Positions 1 to 6,000 of a DNA stretch of 12,057 nt are shown here, piece by piece. Within the stretch, counting starts at the first letter, position 1. Each line of letters begins with the position of its first letter. Source of the DNA: Clostridium sp. CAG:710 (GTDB lineage: Bacteria; Bacillota_I; Bacilli_A; RF39; UBA660); contig HF996854.1 of the NCBI GenBank assembly GCA_000432595.1, forward strand, positions 1 to 12,057. Reading direction: 5' to 3'. The notes under the pieces were generated by a model. The model was not told where the DNA came from. It was given only the letters and a program-made list of their open reading frames with translations, and searched no databases. The translations under genes were made by a program, and so were the position numbers.

Positions 1-47
1 CAAATGGTTCTACTGTAGATGGTAAAACAGTAGTATACGAAAGATAA
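1..47 (+). CDS. 3' end of an unidentified gene
   Basis: An open frame enters from the left edge (codons in phase with base 3) and ends at TAA 45-47. Its last residues read NGSTVDGKTVVYER. A good rho-independent terminator follows eight bases later, which supports a real gene end. The expected neighbour upstream of rbfA would be infB, but this tail does not resemble the conserved C-terminus of initiation factor IF-2, so I do not assign it. Confidence 0.55.
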   Translation, partial: NGSTVDGKTVVYER

Positions 48-54
48 TTAAATT

Positions 55-82
55 AGAATCAAATTTTTTTGATTCTTTTTTT
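55..82 (+). terminator. Rho-independent terminator of the left-edge gene
   Basis: A perfect 9-bp stem, AGAATCAAA (55-63) with TTTGATTCT (68-76), closes a TTTT loop and runs into a T tract through 82. It lies 8 bases after the stop codon at 45-47. This separates the left-edge gene from everything downstream. Confidence 0.85.
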
Positions 83-180
83 AGATTAAAAATAAATATA
101 TTTAAGGAAATATAAGTTTAAAAGTAATAAGAGAAACTGTTTTAAATATGCTTAAAACAATATAAATTTAAACTTAATCT
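83..180. repeat. Nested inverted repeats upstream of the TnpB element
   Basis: Three arm pairs share roughly one centre. AGATTAA (83-89) matches TTAATCT (174-180). TAAGTTTAAA (113-122) matches TTTAAACTTA (167-176). GTTTTAA (139-145) matches TTAAAAC (152-158) around a 6-base loop. The outer and middle arms overlap at 174-176, so not all can pair at once. The arms are A+T-only or nearly so, and in this composition some self-complementarity is expected by chance. The region could be a left-end structure of the mobile element, an older insertion scar, or the leader of a lost gene. Confidence 0.45.
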
Positions 181-230
181 TACGCCACGTCAAATAGAGT
201 CACTTAGAGGTAAATATCATCATATAATAA

Positions 231-269
231 TTTGCTTTTTATTTATAAGGAAAGTGCGTTAAAAGCAAA
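231..269. repeat. 9-bp inverted repeat, candidate left-end hairpin
   Basis: TTTGCTTTT (231-239) and AAAAGCAAA (261-269) are perfect inverted copies around a 21-base loop. It sits directly upstream of the tnpB promoter, where IS200/IS605-type elements carry a subterminal left-end hairpin. The assignment to the element's left end is inference from position; no second copy is available here to fix the boundary. Confidence 0.45.
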
Positions 270-276
270 AAATATA

Positions 277-306
277 TTGACAAACATTTGTTTGTTTTAA
301 TATAAT
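277..306 (+). promoter_or_regulatory. Consensus promoter of tnpB with a palindrome in the spacer
   Basis: TTGACA (277-282) and TATAAT (301-306) are both perfect vegetative hexamers, 18 bp apart. The predicted transcript start near 313 leaves room for the AAGGTG ribosome site at 326-331. Overlapping the -35 box and spacer, ACAAAC (280-285) and GTTTGT (290-295) form an inverted repeat around ATTT, an operator-like arrangement. No regulator gene is seen in the window. Confidence 0.75.
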
Positions 307-336
307 TAAAATGCAACAAAAAGGTAAGGTGATTAA

Positions 337-1464
337 ATGTATAAAGCTTATAAATTTAGACTATATCCAAATGATAATCAAAAGATATTAATTAATAAAA
401 CATTTGGATGCACAAGATTTATATATAATCACTTTTTAAATAAATGTAAGGAAGAGAAATTTATAAAAGCATATGATATGTGCAAAGAGTTAAAAGAGTT
501 GGTATTAGATTATCCATTTTTAAAAGAAGTAGATAGTATGGCTTTAAGATGTAGTATTTTTAATCTTGAAGATAGCTATAAAAACTATTTTTCAAAAAGA
601 AGTGCCTATCCATCATTTAAAAATAAATTTAGTAAACAAAGCTATAGAACTAACTGTATAACAAGTGTTTATAAAAATAAAAAATATAGTAATATAAAAA
701 TAGATATAAAAGAAAAAATGATAAAGGTACCAAAACTAGGATTAGTTAAAATAAGAGGATATAGAAATTTAAATGAACTAACGGATAGAATAATAAATAT
801 AACAATAGAAAAAGAAAAAACAAATAAATACTATGTAAGTGTTATAACAGAAAAAGAGGAAGAAACACCAAAAAAAATAACACCAACAAGTATAGTTGGA
901 ATAGATCTTGGAATAAAGGACTTAGTAGTAACAAGTGATGGAGAAAAATATCCTAATCCAAAAGAGATAAATAAAAGAGAAAAAAGATTAAAAAGAATGC
1001 AAAGGAAATTATGTAGGCAAGTAAAAGGAAGTAACAACTATAATAAAACAAAAGAGAAAATAGCAAGAATACATAGTAAAATAAAAAATAGTAGAAAACA
1101 TAATATAATAACCATAGCAAATAAGATAGTAAAAGAACATGATATTATAGTAAGTGAAAAATTAAATGTCAAAAAAATGAGTAGTAACCACAAACTAGCA
1201 AAAAACATATTAGATGCAGGTTTTAATAAAATATGTGAACTATTAAAATGGAAAGCAAAACTTCTTGGAAAATATTACTACCAAGTAGATACCTATTATC
1301 CAAGTAGTAAGATATGTAGTCACTGTGATAATAAAACAGAAATAACAAATGATTTAAAAGTTAGAATGTGGGAATGCGAGAATTGTGGCAATACAAATGA
1401 TAGAGATATAAATGCAAGTATAAATATTATGTTTGAAGGAATAAAAATACACTTTGCAAGTTAA
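337..1464 (+). CDS. tnpB: TnpB RNA-guided DNA endonuclease, intact
   Basis: This 375-residue protein is a full-length member of the TnpB/OrfB family, the ancestor group of Cas12 nucleases. Family members use an omega-RNA from the element's right end to cut DNA next to a short target-adjacent motif, which helps keep the element in the genome. The N-terminal helix-turn-helix/wedge region starts with the typical YKFRLYP. The RuvC residues look complete: D190 in GIDLGIKDL, E274 in SEKLNV, and D357 in DRDINAS. A zinc finger lies between the last two, with C327, C330, C347 and C350. The start codon follows AAGGTG by 5 bases. There is no frameshift or early stop, and family length is normal, so it may be active. 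No TnpA accompanies it. Confidence 0.93.
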   Translation: MYKAYKFRLYPNDNQKILINKTFGCTRFIYNHFLNKCKEEKFIKAYDMCKELKELVLDYPFLKEVDSMALRCSIFNLEDSYKNYFSKRSAYPSFKNKFSKQSYRTNCITSVYKNKKYSNIKIDIKEKMIKVPKLGLVKIRGYRNLNELTDRIINITIEKEKTNKYYVSVITEKEEETPKKITPTSIVGIDLGIKDLVVTSDGEKYPNPKEINKREKRLKRMQRKLCRQVKGSNNYNKTKEKIARIHSKIKNSRKHNIITIANKIVKEHDIIVSEKLNVKKMSSNHKLAKNILDAGFNKICELLKWKAKLLGKYYYQVDTYYPSSKICSHCDNKTEITNDLKVRMWECENCGNTNDRDINASINIMFEGIKIHFAS

Positions 1465-1480
1465 ATAAAAATAGAAGGAC

Positions 1481-1590
1481 AAAATAGAAATAAAAAAAGT
1501 ACGGTAGCGACTATCGGAATTTAAGCCTATGGAGAATAAAGGTTACTTTATCTATGAAGTAGGAATGTTGGAATCGGTGACGACCAATGC
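1481..1590 (+). ncRNA. Candidate omega-RNA (reRNA) scaffold of TnpB
   Basis: The G+C content rises just after tnpB, and this stretch folds into successive small helices. GGTAG/CTATC spans 1503-1515. ACTTTAT (1545-1551) pairs with ATGAAGT (1554-1560). TTGG (1568-1571) and TCG (1574-1576) pair with CGA (1581-1583) and CCAA (1584-1587) around a GTGA tetraloop. Between them lies GGAATTTAAGCCTATGGA, which resembles conserved sequence I associate with right ends of clostridial TnpB elements. Omega-RNAs usually overlap the 3' end of tnpB, so the 5' limit given is a guess. The guide would begin at the element boundary, about 1588-1615. Confidence 0.6.
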
Positions 1591-1619
1591 GAATAAAAAT
1601 TTTAATTTTTATTCTTTTG
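1591..1619 (+). terminator. Palindromic hairpin, probable terminator
   Basis: GAATAAAAATT (1591-1601) and AATTTTTATTC (1604-1614) are perfect inverted copies with only TT between them, followed by TTTTG. It could end the tnpB/omega-RNA transcript, or be a native hairpin next to which the element inserted. The T tract is short and the stem almost purely A-T, so terminator strength is uncertain. Confidence 0.5.
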
Positions 1620-1632
1620 TTCTGCTGTGTAA

Positions 1633-1661
1633 TGGACAATAATCTTTATACATGATATACT
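1633..1661 (+). promoter_or_regulatory. Promoter of rbfA
   Basis: TGGACA (1633-1638) and TATACT (1656-1661) are 17 bp apart, each one base from consensus. The predicted start near 1668 falls just ahead of the GGAGG at 1671-1675. A weaker alternative, TTGTTC at 1617-1622 with TAATCT 17 bp on, would give a longer leader. Confidence 0.65.
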
Positions 1662-1682
1662 AATTGCATCGGAGGAATGTTT

Positions 1683-2027
1683 ATGAACTTAAAGATAGAA
1701 AGATTAGAAAGTACATTTGTTAAAGAAATAAGTCGTATTTTAATGGAAGAAGTTAAAGATGAAGATATAAAATTTGTAACCATTACAGATTGTGAAATAA
1801 CTAATGATTTGAGTTATGCTAAAGTATATTTTACTGTACTTGACATGACTAGAAAGGCTGATACTATTAAGGCATTAAATCATGCTAAATCATTTATAAG
1901 GGGACAATTAAGTAAAAGAGTAGAAATGAGACATACTCCAGAATTAACTTTTATATTTGATGAATCTATTGAATATGGAAAACATATTGAGGATATAATT
2001 GATAAAATAAATGAAGAAGAAAAATAA
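1683..2027 (+). CDS. rbfA: Ribosome-binding factor A
   Basis: The 114-residue product has the size and whole-length pattern of RbfA, the KH-fold factor that binds the 30S precursor and assists 16S rRNA maturation. Recognisable features are the N-terminal RLESTFVKEISRIL helix, the DLSYAKVYFTV strand after a short acidic turn, and RMRHTPEL-like KRVEMRHTPELTFIFDES near the C-terminus. I start at ATG 1683, which is 7 bases from GGAGG (1671-1675). The in-frame ATG at 1677 is only one base away from that site. RbfA is normally in the nusA-infB operon, but here it has its own promoter and is followed immediately by a terminator, so it is transcribed alone. The TnpB element lies just upstream. Confidence 0.93.
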   Translation: MNLKIERLESTFVKEISRILMEEVKDEDIKFVTITDCEITNDLSYAKVYFTVLDMTRKADTIKALNHAKSFIRGQLSKRVEMRHTPELTFIFDESIEYGKHIEDIIDKINEEEK

Positions 2028-2056
2028 AAACCATTAAGCTAAAACTTAATGGTTTT
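2027..2056. terminator. Bidirectional terminator between convergent genes
   Basis: CCATTAAG (2031-2038) pairs with CTTAATGG (2045-2052), extended by AAAA/TTTT at 2027-2030 and 2053-2056, around a 6-base loop. It starts at the last base of the rbfA stop codon. T-rich runs flank it on both strands, so it can end rbfA and the convergent gene at 2062-2973. Confidence 0.85.
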
Positions 2057-2061
2057 CTTCT

Positions 2062-2973
2062 TTATTTTGCCACTTCACTGAAAACAGATTTGTTAAATAT
2101 ATGTTGATTTGTTGCTTGTTCTTCTAATTCTTTTGTTGTAATTAGGAAAAAGGTATATTCTAATGTGCTTGATCCATCTTTCATTACTGGGTCATCCCAA
2201 GTTAAATCTAGGTGATACCATTTATTATTTAAATAAACTGCGTTCCAAATATGATTTTCACTTATTACTTTATAATTTGGTATATCATAATAATCTAAGA
2301 AAATTGCCATTGCATCTGTATAACCACCACATAATCCATATCCTTGAAGTAGGGGACCATATGCGATATTTGAGTTATATTTTTCTATGTTTCTATCAGA
2401 TTTATCAGAATCATATTTTGTATTATTAATTATATAATCATGGATTATTTTAATTATTTCTCTTTCATCTTTAGTATTTTTTACTTGTTTTGTGATAATT
2501 TCTTTCATTTTATTATTAATACTTTTTATTTGATCGGGTGTATATGCTTTATTGATTTTTAGTGTAACTCTGCCAAAAGAATCATACTTTGTTTCAATAC
2601 TACTAAAACTATTAAATGGATGAACAAAACTATTTATGTTTGATAATACAGTCTGGTTATTAGCAAGTCCAACAACATCATTTATACAGTTATCATATGA
2701 TTTTGAACAATAAAAAGTAAATTTATCAATTCCACTATTTATAATTGTATAGTATATATTTATTAATTGAGGTTTACTCTTAGCATTAAAATCATCTGTT
2801 ATTTTAACATAATTGTAATTAAAGTCTCTGTAGTAATCATTTTTATAAGTAAGTTTAATGTCTCTATTAGAAGTAGAAAAGTTTTCTACATAAAATTTAC
2901 TAATATCTTCTCTAAAATAAAAAGTTAATCCTAAAACAGCTACAAGAGCCAAAAATGTAAATATCTTTTTCAT
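2062..2973 (-). CDS. Secreted or membrane-anchored transglutaminase-like protein
   Basis: The 303-residue protein has an N-terminal signal or anchor helix (residues 4-20, after MKK). A transglutaminase-core (papain-like) domain fills the C-terminal half. The likely catalytic triad is C215 in GYGLCGGYTDAM, H241 in ENHIWNAV and D256 in YHLDLTWDDP. A helical IIKIIHDYIINNTKYD segment (173-188) precedes it, as is usual in the family. The first 150 residues are an unrecognised extracellular region. Bacterial proteins of this type are mostly cysteine proteases or cross-linking enzymes at the cell surface; the substrate cannot be told from sequence. The start has AAGGTG 5 bases ahead. It lies downstream of rpsT on the same strand but behind the rpsT terminator. 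Confidence 0.85.
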   Translation of the reverse strand: MKKIFTFLALVAVLGLTFYFREDISKFYVENFSTSNRDIKLTYKNDYYRDFNYNYVKITDDFNAKSKPQLINIYYTIINSGIDKFTFYCSKSYDNCINDVVGLANNQTVLSNINSFVHPFNSFSSIETKYDSFGRVTLKINKAYTPDQIKSINNKMKEIITKQVKNTKDEREIIKIIHDYIINNTKYDSDKSDRNIEKYNSNIAYGPLLQGYGLCGGYTDAMAIFLDYYDIPNYKVISENHIWNAVYLNNKWYHLDLTWDDPVMKDGSSTLEYTFFLITTKELEEQATNQHIFNKSVFSEVAK

Positions 2974-2989
2974 TATTTCACCTTAATTA

Positions 2990-3018
2990 ATTTTAACAAG
3001 TAAAACAAAAAAAGACAA
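2990..3018 (-). promoter_or_regulatory. Possible promoter of the transglutaminase-like gene
   Basis: Read on the - strand, TTGTCT (3018-3013) and TAAAAT (2995-2990) are 17 bp apart. The predicted transcript start, about 2983, would fall within the AAGGTG ribosome site at 2984-2979, giving an unusually short leader. Readthrough from rpsT is the alternative. Confidence 0.3.
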
Positions 3019-3019
3019 T

Positions 3020-3045
3020 AAAAAAAGTAATTCTTTCAAATTACT
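3020..3045 (-). terminator. Terminator of rpsT
   Basis: On the - strand, AGTAATT (3045-3039) pairs with AATTACT (3032-3026) around a 6-base loop, then runs into seven T (complement of 3020-3026). The stem includes the rpsT stop codon itself, at 3043-3041. Confidence 0.8.
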
Positions 3046-3304
3046 CCATATTATTTTTTAATTTTGTTAGTCTTGATTTTTCTCTAGCTGCTTTGTTTTT
3101 ATGTATTAAACCACTAGCGCAAGCTTTATCGATTCTTTTAATAGCTACATTTAACTTTTCAGCTGCTGTATCCTTGCTTCCGTGTTTTGCTTCTTTTTCA
3201 ACATTTTTGATTGCAGTTTTCATACTAGAATTCTTAACTGTATTCATTTCTTTTCTTTTTGCACTTGTTAAAACACGCTTTTTAGCACTCTTAATGTTTG
3301 GCAT
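3041..3304 (-). CDS. rpsT: 30S ribosomal protein S20
   Basis: The 87-residue, lysine-rich, all-helical protein begins MPNIKSAKKRVLTSAKR, the standard bacterial S20 start, and contains the conserved IHKNKAAREKSRL near the C-terminus. S20 binds 16S rRNA early in 30S assembly. The ATG at 3304 is chosen because the S20 family starts there and GAGGTG (3315-3310) sits 5 bases upstream; the frame stays open for 11 more codons but those are not part of the family. It is divergent from gpr, as in Bacillus subtilis, and has its own promoter and terminator. Confidence 0.97.
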   Translation of the reverse strand: MPNIKSAKKRVLTSAKRKEMNTVKNSSMKTAIKNVEKEAKHGSKDTAAEKLNVAIKRIDKACASGLIHKNKAAREKSRLTKLKNNME

Positions 3305-3335
3305 GTTATCACCTCTCTTTTTTTCGACTACATAC

Positions 3336-3364
3336 ATTTTAACAAATAATTATCAAAATTGCAA
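3336..3364 (-). promoter_or_regulatory. Promoter of rpsT
   Basis: On the - strand, TTGCAA (3364-3359) and TAAAAT (3341-3336) are 17 bp apart, a good vegetative match. The start near 3329 leaves a short leader before GAGGTG at 3315-3310. Confidence 0.6.
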
Positions 3365-3416
3365 ATAATTTGTGTATTTTATTGCAAATAGTTAATAATA
3401 ATTATAGGTGAATAGT

Positions 3417-4460
3417 ATGGCACATGAAATAGATTTAAGCAAATATGAGGTAAGAACGGACTTATTAATAGAAAGTTTAAATGATTCTAGACTTGGAAAA
3501 ATAGATACAAAGACAAGAAATATAGATGATATTTGTGTAACAGAGATAATTATTTCTGATGAGAATTCCAAATATTGTAATAAAAAACCTGGTAAATATA
3601 TAACTATTACTTTTGAGGATGTAACTGATAGTACTAATCAAGATAAAGTGGAAAAGGTATTTACCAAAGAATTAACTGATTTCTTAAAGTATATGAATAT
3701 AACTAGTAATGCAAAGACTCTTGTGATAGGACTTGGTAATGCACAATCAACTCCAGATTCTCTTGGACCAAAAGTTGCAGACTCTATTATTATTACTAAG
3801 CATTTATTTGATATAGATGGAATAGACGTATTAGAAGGATATAGAAATGTATCTTGTTTTAAGCCAAGTGTATTAGCACTTACTGGAATTGAAACAAAAG
3901 ATTCAATAACTGGTATTATTAAACAAACAAAGCCGGATTTTACAATAATAATTGATGCTCTTGCTTCAAGTTCAATAGATAGAGTAAATAAAACTATTCA
4001 GTTAACGGACTCAGGAATATTTCCGGGGAGTGGGGTAGGTAATAGTAGGGGTGAACTATCTATAAATACTTTGGGTATACCAGTACTTGCGATTGGAATA
4101 CCAACTGTTGTAGATGCGGTTACAATTGTTAGCGATACAATTAATTATCTAATGAAAAAATTTAGTTATAGTAAGAAAAATATTAATAATGCTAAAAATA
4201 AGTTAAGGCCTGTTACTGCAATTAACTATTTAAAAGAGCCTAATACTTCACTAACTAATGAAGATAAAAAAAGACTATTAGGTGAGGTGGGAAAGCTATC
4301 AGATGAAGAAATGAGACAACTTATTTTTGAAGTTTTAACTCCTATTGGTTATAATATGATGGTCACTCCTAAAGAAGTTGACTTTTTAATAGAAAAATTA
4401 AGTAGAGTAATATCAAACGGAATAAATAAATCTCTCCATCAAAACATAACTAATCTTTAA
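3417..4460 (+). CDS. gpr: Germination protease GPR
   Basis: The 347-residue protein is the endoprotease that degrades the small acid-soluble proteins coating spore DNA at germination. It is made in the forespore as a zymogen and self-cleaves near its N-terminus. Close matches to the family run throughout: YEVRTDLLIE (10-19, around the prosequence), VIGLGNAQSTPDSLGP (103-118), KPDFTIIIDALAS (172-184), GIFPGSGVGN (200-209), GIPTVVDAVTI (227-237), and LIFEVLTPIGYNMMVTPKEVD. D114 and D180 sit 66 residues apart, as do the essential aspartates known in Bacillus megaterium GPR (D127, D193). I start at ATG 3417, 6 bases after AGGTG (3406-3410); the in-frame GTG at 3408 is part of that ribosome site. 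An AATAATA upstream could be a forespore -10, but no convincing -35 accompanies it. Confidence 0.96.
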   Translation: MAHEIDLSKYEVRTDLLIESLNDSRLGKIDTKTRNIDDICVTEIIISDENSKYCNKKPGKYITITFEDVTDSTNQDKVEKVFTKELTDFLKYMNITSNAKTLVIGLGNAQSTPDSLGPKVADSIIITKHLFDIDGIDVLEGYRNVSCFKPSVLALTGIETKDSITGIIKQTKPDFTIIIDALASSSIDRVNKTIQLTDSGIFPGSGVGNSRGELSINTLGIPVLAIGIPTVVDAVTIVSDTINYLMKKFSYSKKNINNAKNKLRPVTAINYLKEPNTSLTNEDKKRLLGEVGKLSDEEMRQLIFEVLTPIGYNMMVTPKEVDFLIEKLSRVISNGINKSLHQNITNL

Positions 4461-4478
4461 ATAAACTTAATCTTTAAA
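4448..4478 (+). repeat. Imperfect direct repeat over the gpr stop codon
   Basis: AACTAATCTTTAAA (4448-4461) is repeated as AACTTAATCTTTAAA (4464-4478), differing by one inserted T, with a 2-base gap. The first copy includes the gpr stop TAA (4458-4460). It looks like a short tandem duplication; no function is evident. Confidence 0.6.
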
Positions 4479-4525
4479 AAATAGAATCTATGTGGTAGAA
4501 TTATTATTGTTAAGAGGAGGAGTTT

Positions 4526-5233
4526 ATGAAAAAGAATAAAACGTTAATAGGAGTATTGATTGCTATTGGAGTAGTAGTCTTTTTAGCGGTTGCAATATTT
4601 GTATATTTTATAATTTCTGATATAAAACAAGAAGAAAAATTACAAACAGAAATAAATGATATTACAACTTTAATGAGTAAGGAAAATATTGATTATACAG
4701 AAATTGACAAAAGACTTAATAGGACTGTTACAAAAGGTGATTGTGCTAAAACTGAAGAAGCTGCAAAAGAGTATTTAAAAGATGTAATAAGTGAGATTAA
4801 AACAATAACTAATATATTAGAAGATGATCAACTTACTAATATATTAACTGCAAGTAATTACAAGGCTGATGGACCTAATTTTACTAAATCTAAATCTTAT
4901 GTTGCATCTACAAAAACAAGTTTAATAGAAGCTACAAAGAAATATAATGAATTATTAACTGATGATAAAATAATTAGTTATATAAATAGAAAAAAAGTTG
5001 ATAGTTATTATGTAGACTTATATAAAAATGATTTAATTGGTACTGTAGATAAGGAAGAGGCAAATATAAATAAAGAAATAACTCAAATAACTGATATTTT
5101 AAATGTATATGAAGAAGTATTAAATTTCTTAGTAAAAAATAAGTCATCTTGGACTATTGAGAATGAACAAATAGTTTTTAATACAGATGAGCAAGTAAAT
5201 GAATACAATAAATTAATCAGTAAAATTGGATAA
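4526..5233 (+). CDS. Unrecognised membrane-anchored helical protein in the spore cluster
   Basis: I do not recognise this 235-residue protein. It has a short basic N-terminus, one strong membrane helix (about residues 8-31), then about 200 residues that look mostly helical, rich in Lys, Glu, Asp, Asn, Ile and Thr, and probably outside the membrane. The only cysteine is C73. Heptad-like spacing of Ile/Leu around 85-105 and 180-202 suggests coiled-coil or helical-bundle packing. The ribosome site AGAGGAGG is excellent. The next gene begins 14 bases after its stop, so the two are co-transcribed. Its place between gpr and spoIIP suggests, but does not show, a role in sporulation. Confidence 0.85.
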   Translation: MKKNKTLIGVLIAIGVVVFLAVAIFVYFIISDIKQEEKLQTEINDITTLMSKENIDYTEIDKRLNRTVTKGDCAKTEEAAKEYLKDVISEIKTITNILEDDQLTNILTASNYKADGPNFTKSKSYVASTKTSLIEATKKYNELLTDDKIISYINRKKVDSYYVDLYKNDLIGTVDKEEANINKEITQITDILNVYEEVLNFLVKNKSSWTIENEQIVFNTDEQVNEYNKLISKIG

Positions 5234-5247
5234 TTAAAGGTGAGGTT

Positions 5248-5943
5248 ATGAAAAAGACAATATATTTAATTCTTATGTTAGTTCTTAGTATTTCACCAAT
5301 TTATGCATATGATACTACTACATATAGAATAGATATACCAAACAGTTTTAAAAAATCAGAAAATAATGATTATTGGCAAAGTGAAGATGAAAAGGTATCC
5401 GCAAATATTTTAATATATACAGAGGATAATACAAATAATTTAGATATATCATCATTTGAAAAAACAGATTTAGATAAAAATAAATATGTAAAAGAGTTGG
5501 AAAAGAATTTTGGCTCATTGGATGAGGCAATAAACTTAAGTGAATATTCAGTAACATTAGATAAGATATCATCATATAAAGCAATAAAAATAGATTTAAA
5601 ATCAAGTTATAAAATAAGTGATGAAAAAGATAGTATTGTATATCAAAGACAATATATTACATCATCTAAGAACTTTATTTATTATGTTACTGTATCATCT
5701 TCTAATGAAGCTTCACTAGATAGTGAAGAGATAAAAAATGTACTAAATAGTTTTAAGATAAAAGATGAATTAATAGAAAGACAACAGGAATATTTAAAAT
5801 ACTATATTTGTCTAGGTGGAATAGTAATATTTGGGATTTCTATATTAATTCTTTCTATAAAGACTACAAAAACTGAGAATAATATAACTTCTAATGAAGT
5901 AGAAGATAAAAAAGCTAAGAAGGCTACTAAAAAACAAAAGTAG
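5248..5943 (+). CDS. Unrecognised type I membrane protein in the spore cluster
   Basis: I do not recognise this 231-residue protein by name. A cleavable signal peptide is likely (residues 1-20, ending SPIYA before YD). An extracellular domain follows (about 21-180) with alternating strand-like segments such as YRIDIPNSF and ANILIYTED, a pattern loosely like PsbP/DUF1795-type folds, which I hold at low confidence. A membrane helix spans about 186-204. The tail of about 25 residues is lysine-rich and would be cytoplasmic. GGTGAGG lies just ahead of the ATG. It is co-transcribed with the gene before it. A terminator stem forms within its final codons, so the operon ends here and spoIIP starts separately. 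Confidence 0.85.
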   Translation: MKKTIYLILMLVLSISPIYAYDTTTYRIDIPNSFKKSENNDYWQSEDEKVSANILIYTEDNTNNLDISSFEKTDLDKNKYVKELEKNFGSLDEAINLSEYSVTLDKISSYKAIKIDLKSSYKISDEKDSIVYQRQYITSSKNFIYYVTVSSSNEASLDSEEIKNVLNSFKIKDELIERQQEYLKYYICLGGIVIFGISILILSIKTTKTENNITSNEVEDKKAKKATKKQK

Positions 5944-5953
5944 TCTTTTTTTT
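5919..5953 (+). terminator. Terminator inside the end of the preceding gene
   Basis: GGCTACT (5922-5928) pairs with AGTAGTC (5939-5945) through one G-U pair, around a 10-base A-rich loop. Bases A5920-A5921 can extend the stem into the run of eight T at 5946-5953. The stem overlaps the last codons and the stop codon TAG (5941-5943). Confidence 0.75.
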
Positions 5954-6000
5954 GACAAAAAAATATCTATATATCATTTATACTGAAATAGAGTGATAAT

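Larger units (their letters stand above)
231..1590 (+). mobile_element. Solitary TnpB element (IS200/IS605 or IS1341-like)
   Basis: The element consists of a candidate left-end hairpin, a consensus promoter, an intact tnpB, and a structured 3' non-coding segment typical of TnpB omega-RNA/right ends. There is no Y1 transposase (TnpA) or serine recombinase gene in the window, so mobility would depend on a transposase supplied elsewhere. Both boundaries are estimates. The left end could lie anywhere from about 83 to 270, and the right end from about 1587 to 1615. IS200/IS605 elements leave no target duplication and have no terminal inverted repeats, so the edges cannot be read from a single copy. 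It sits between the terminated left-edge gene and rbfA. Confidence 0.65.

Noticed and set aside
1..47. Assigning the left-edge gene as infB from its position before rbfA
   Set aside because: The visible C-terminal residues do not resemble the IF-2 C-terminus, and a terminator follows; position alone is not enough.
1481..1620. Reading the repeated helices after tnpB as a CRISPR array or riboswitch
   Set aside because: There are no regularly spaced direct repeats and no downstream gene logic for a riboswitch; position after tnpB fits an omega-RNA better.
3305..3337. Eleven-codon N-terminal extension of rpsT
   Set aside because: It would include the ribosome site and is absent from the S20 family, which starts at MPNIKS.
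3408..3416. GTG start for gpr nine bases upstream of the chosen ATG
   Set aside because: The GTG is part of the AGGTG ribosome site itself, and starting at ATG 3417 gives correct spacing and the usual GPR N-terminus.
5952..5984. TTGACA with TATACT as a vegetative promoter for spoIIP
   Set aside because: The boxes are 21 bp apart, too far for a normal promoter, and the TTGACA falls at the end of a terminator T tract; no good sigma-E pattern was found either.
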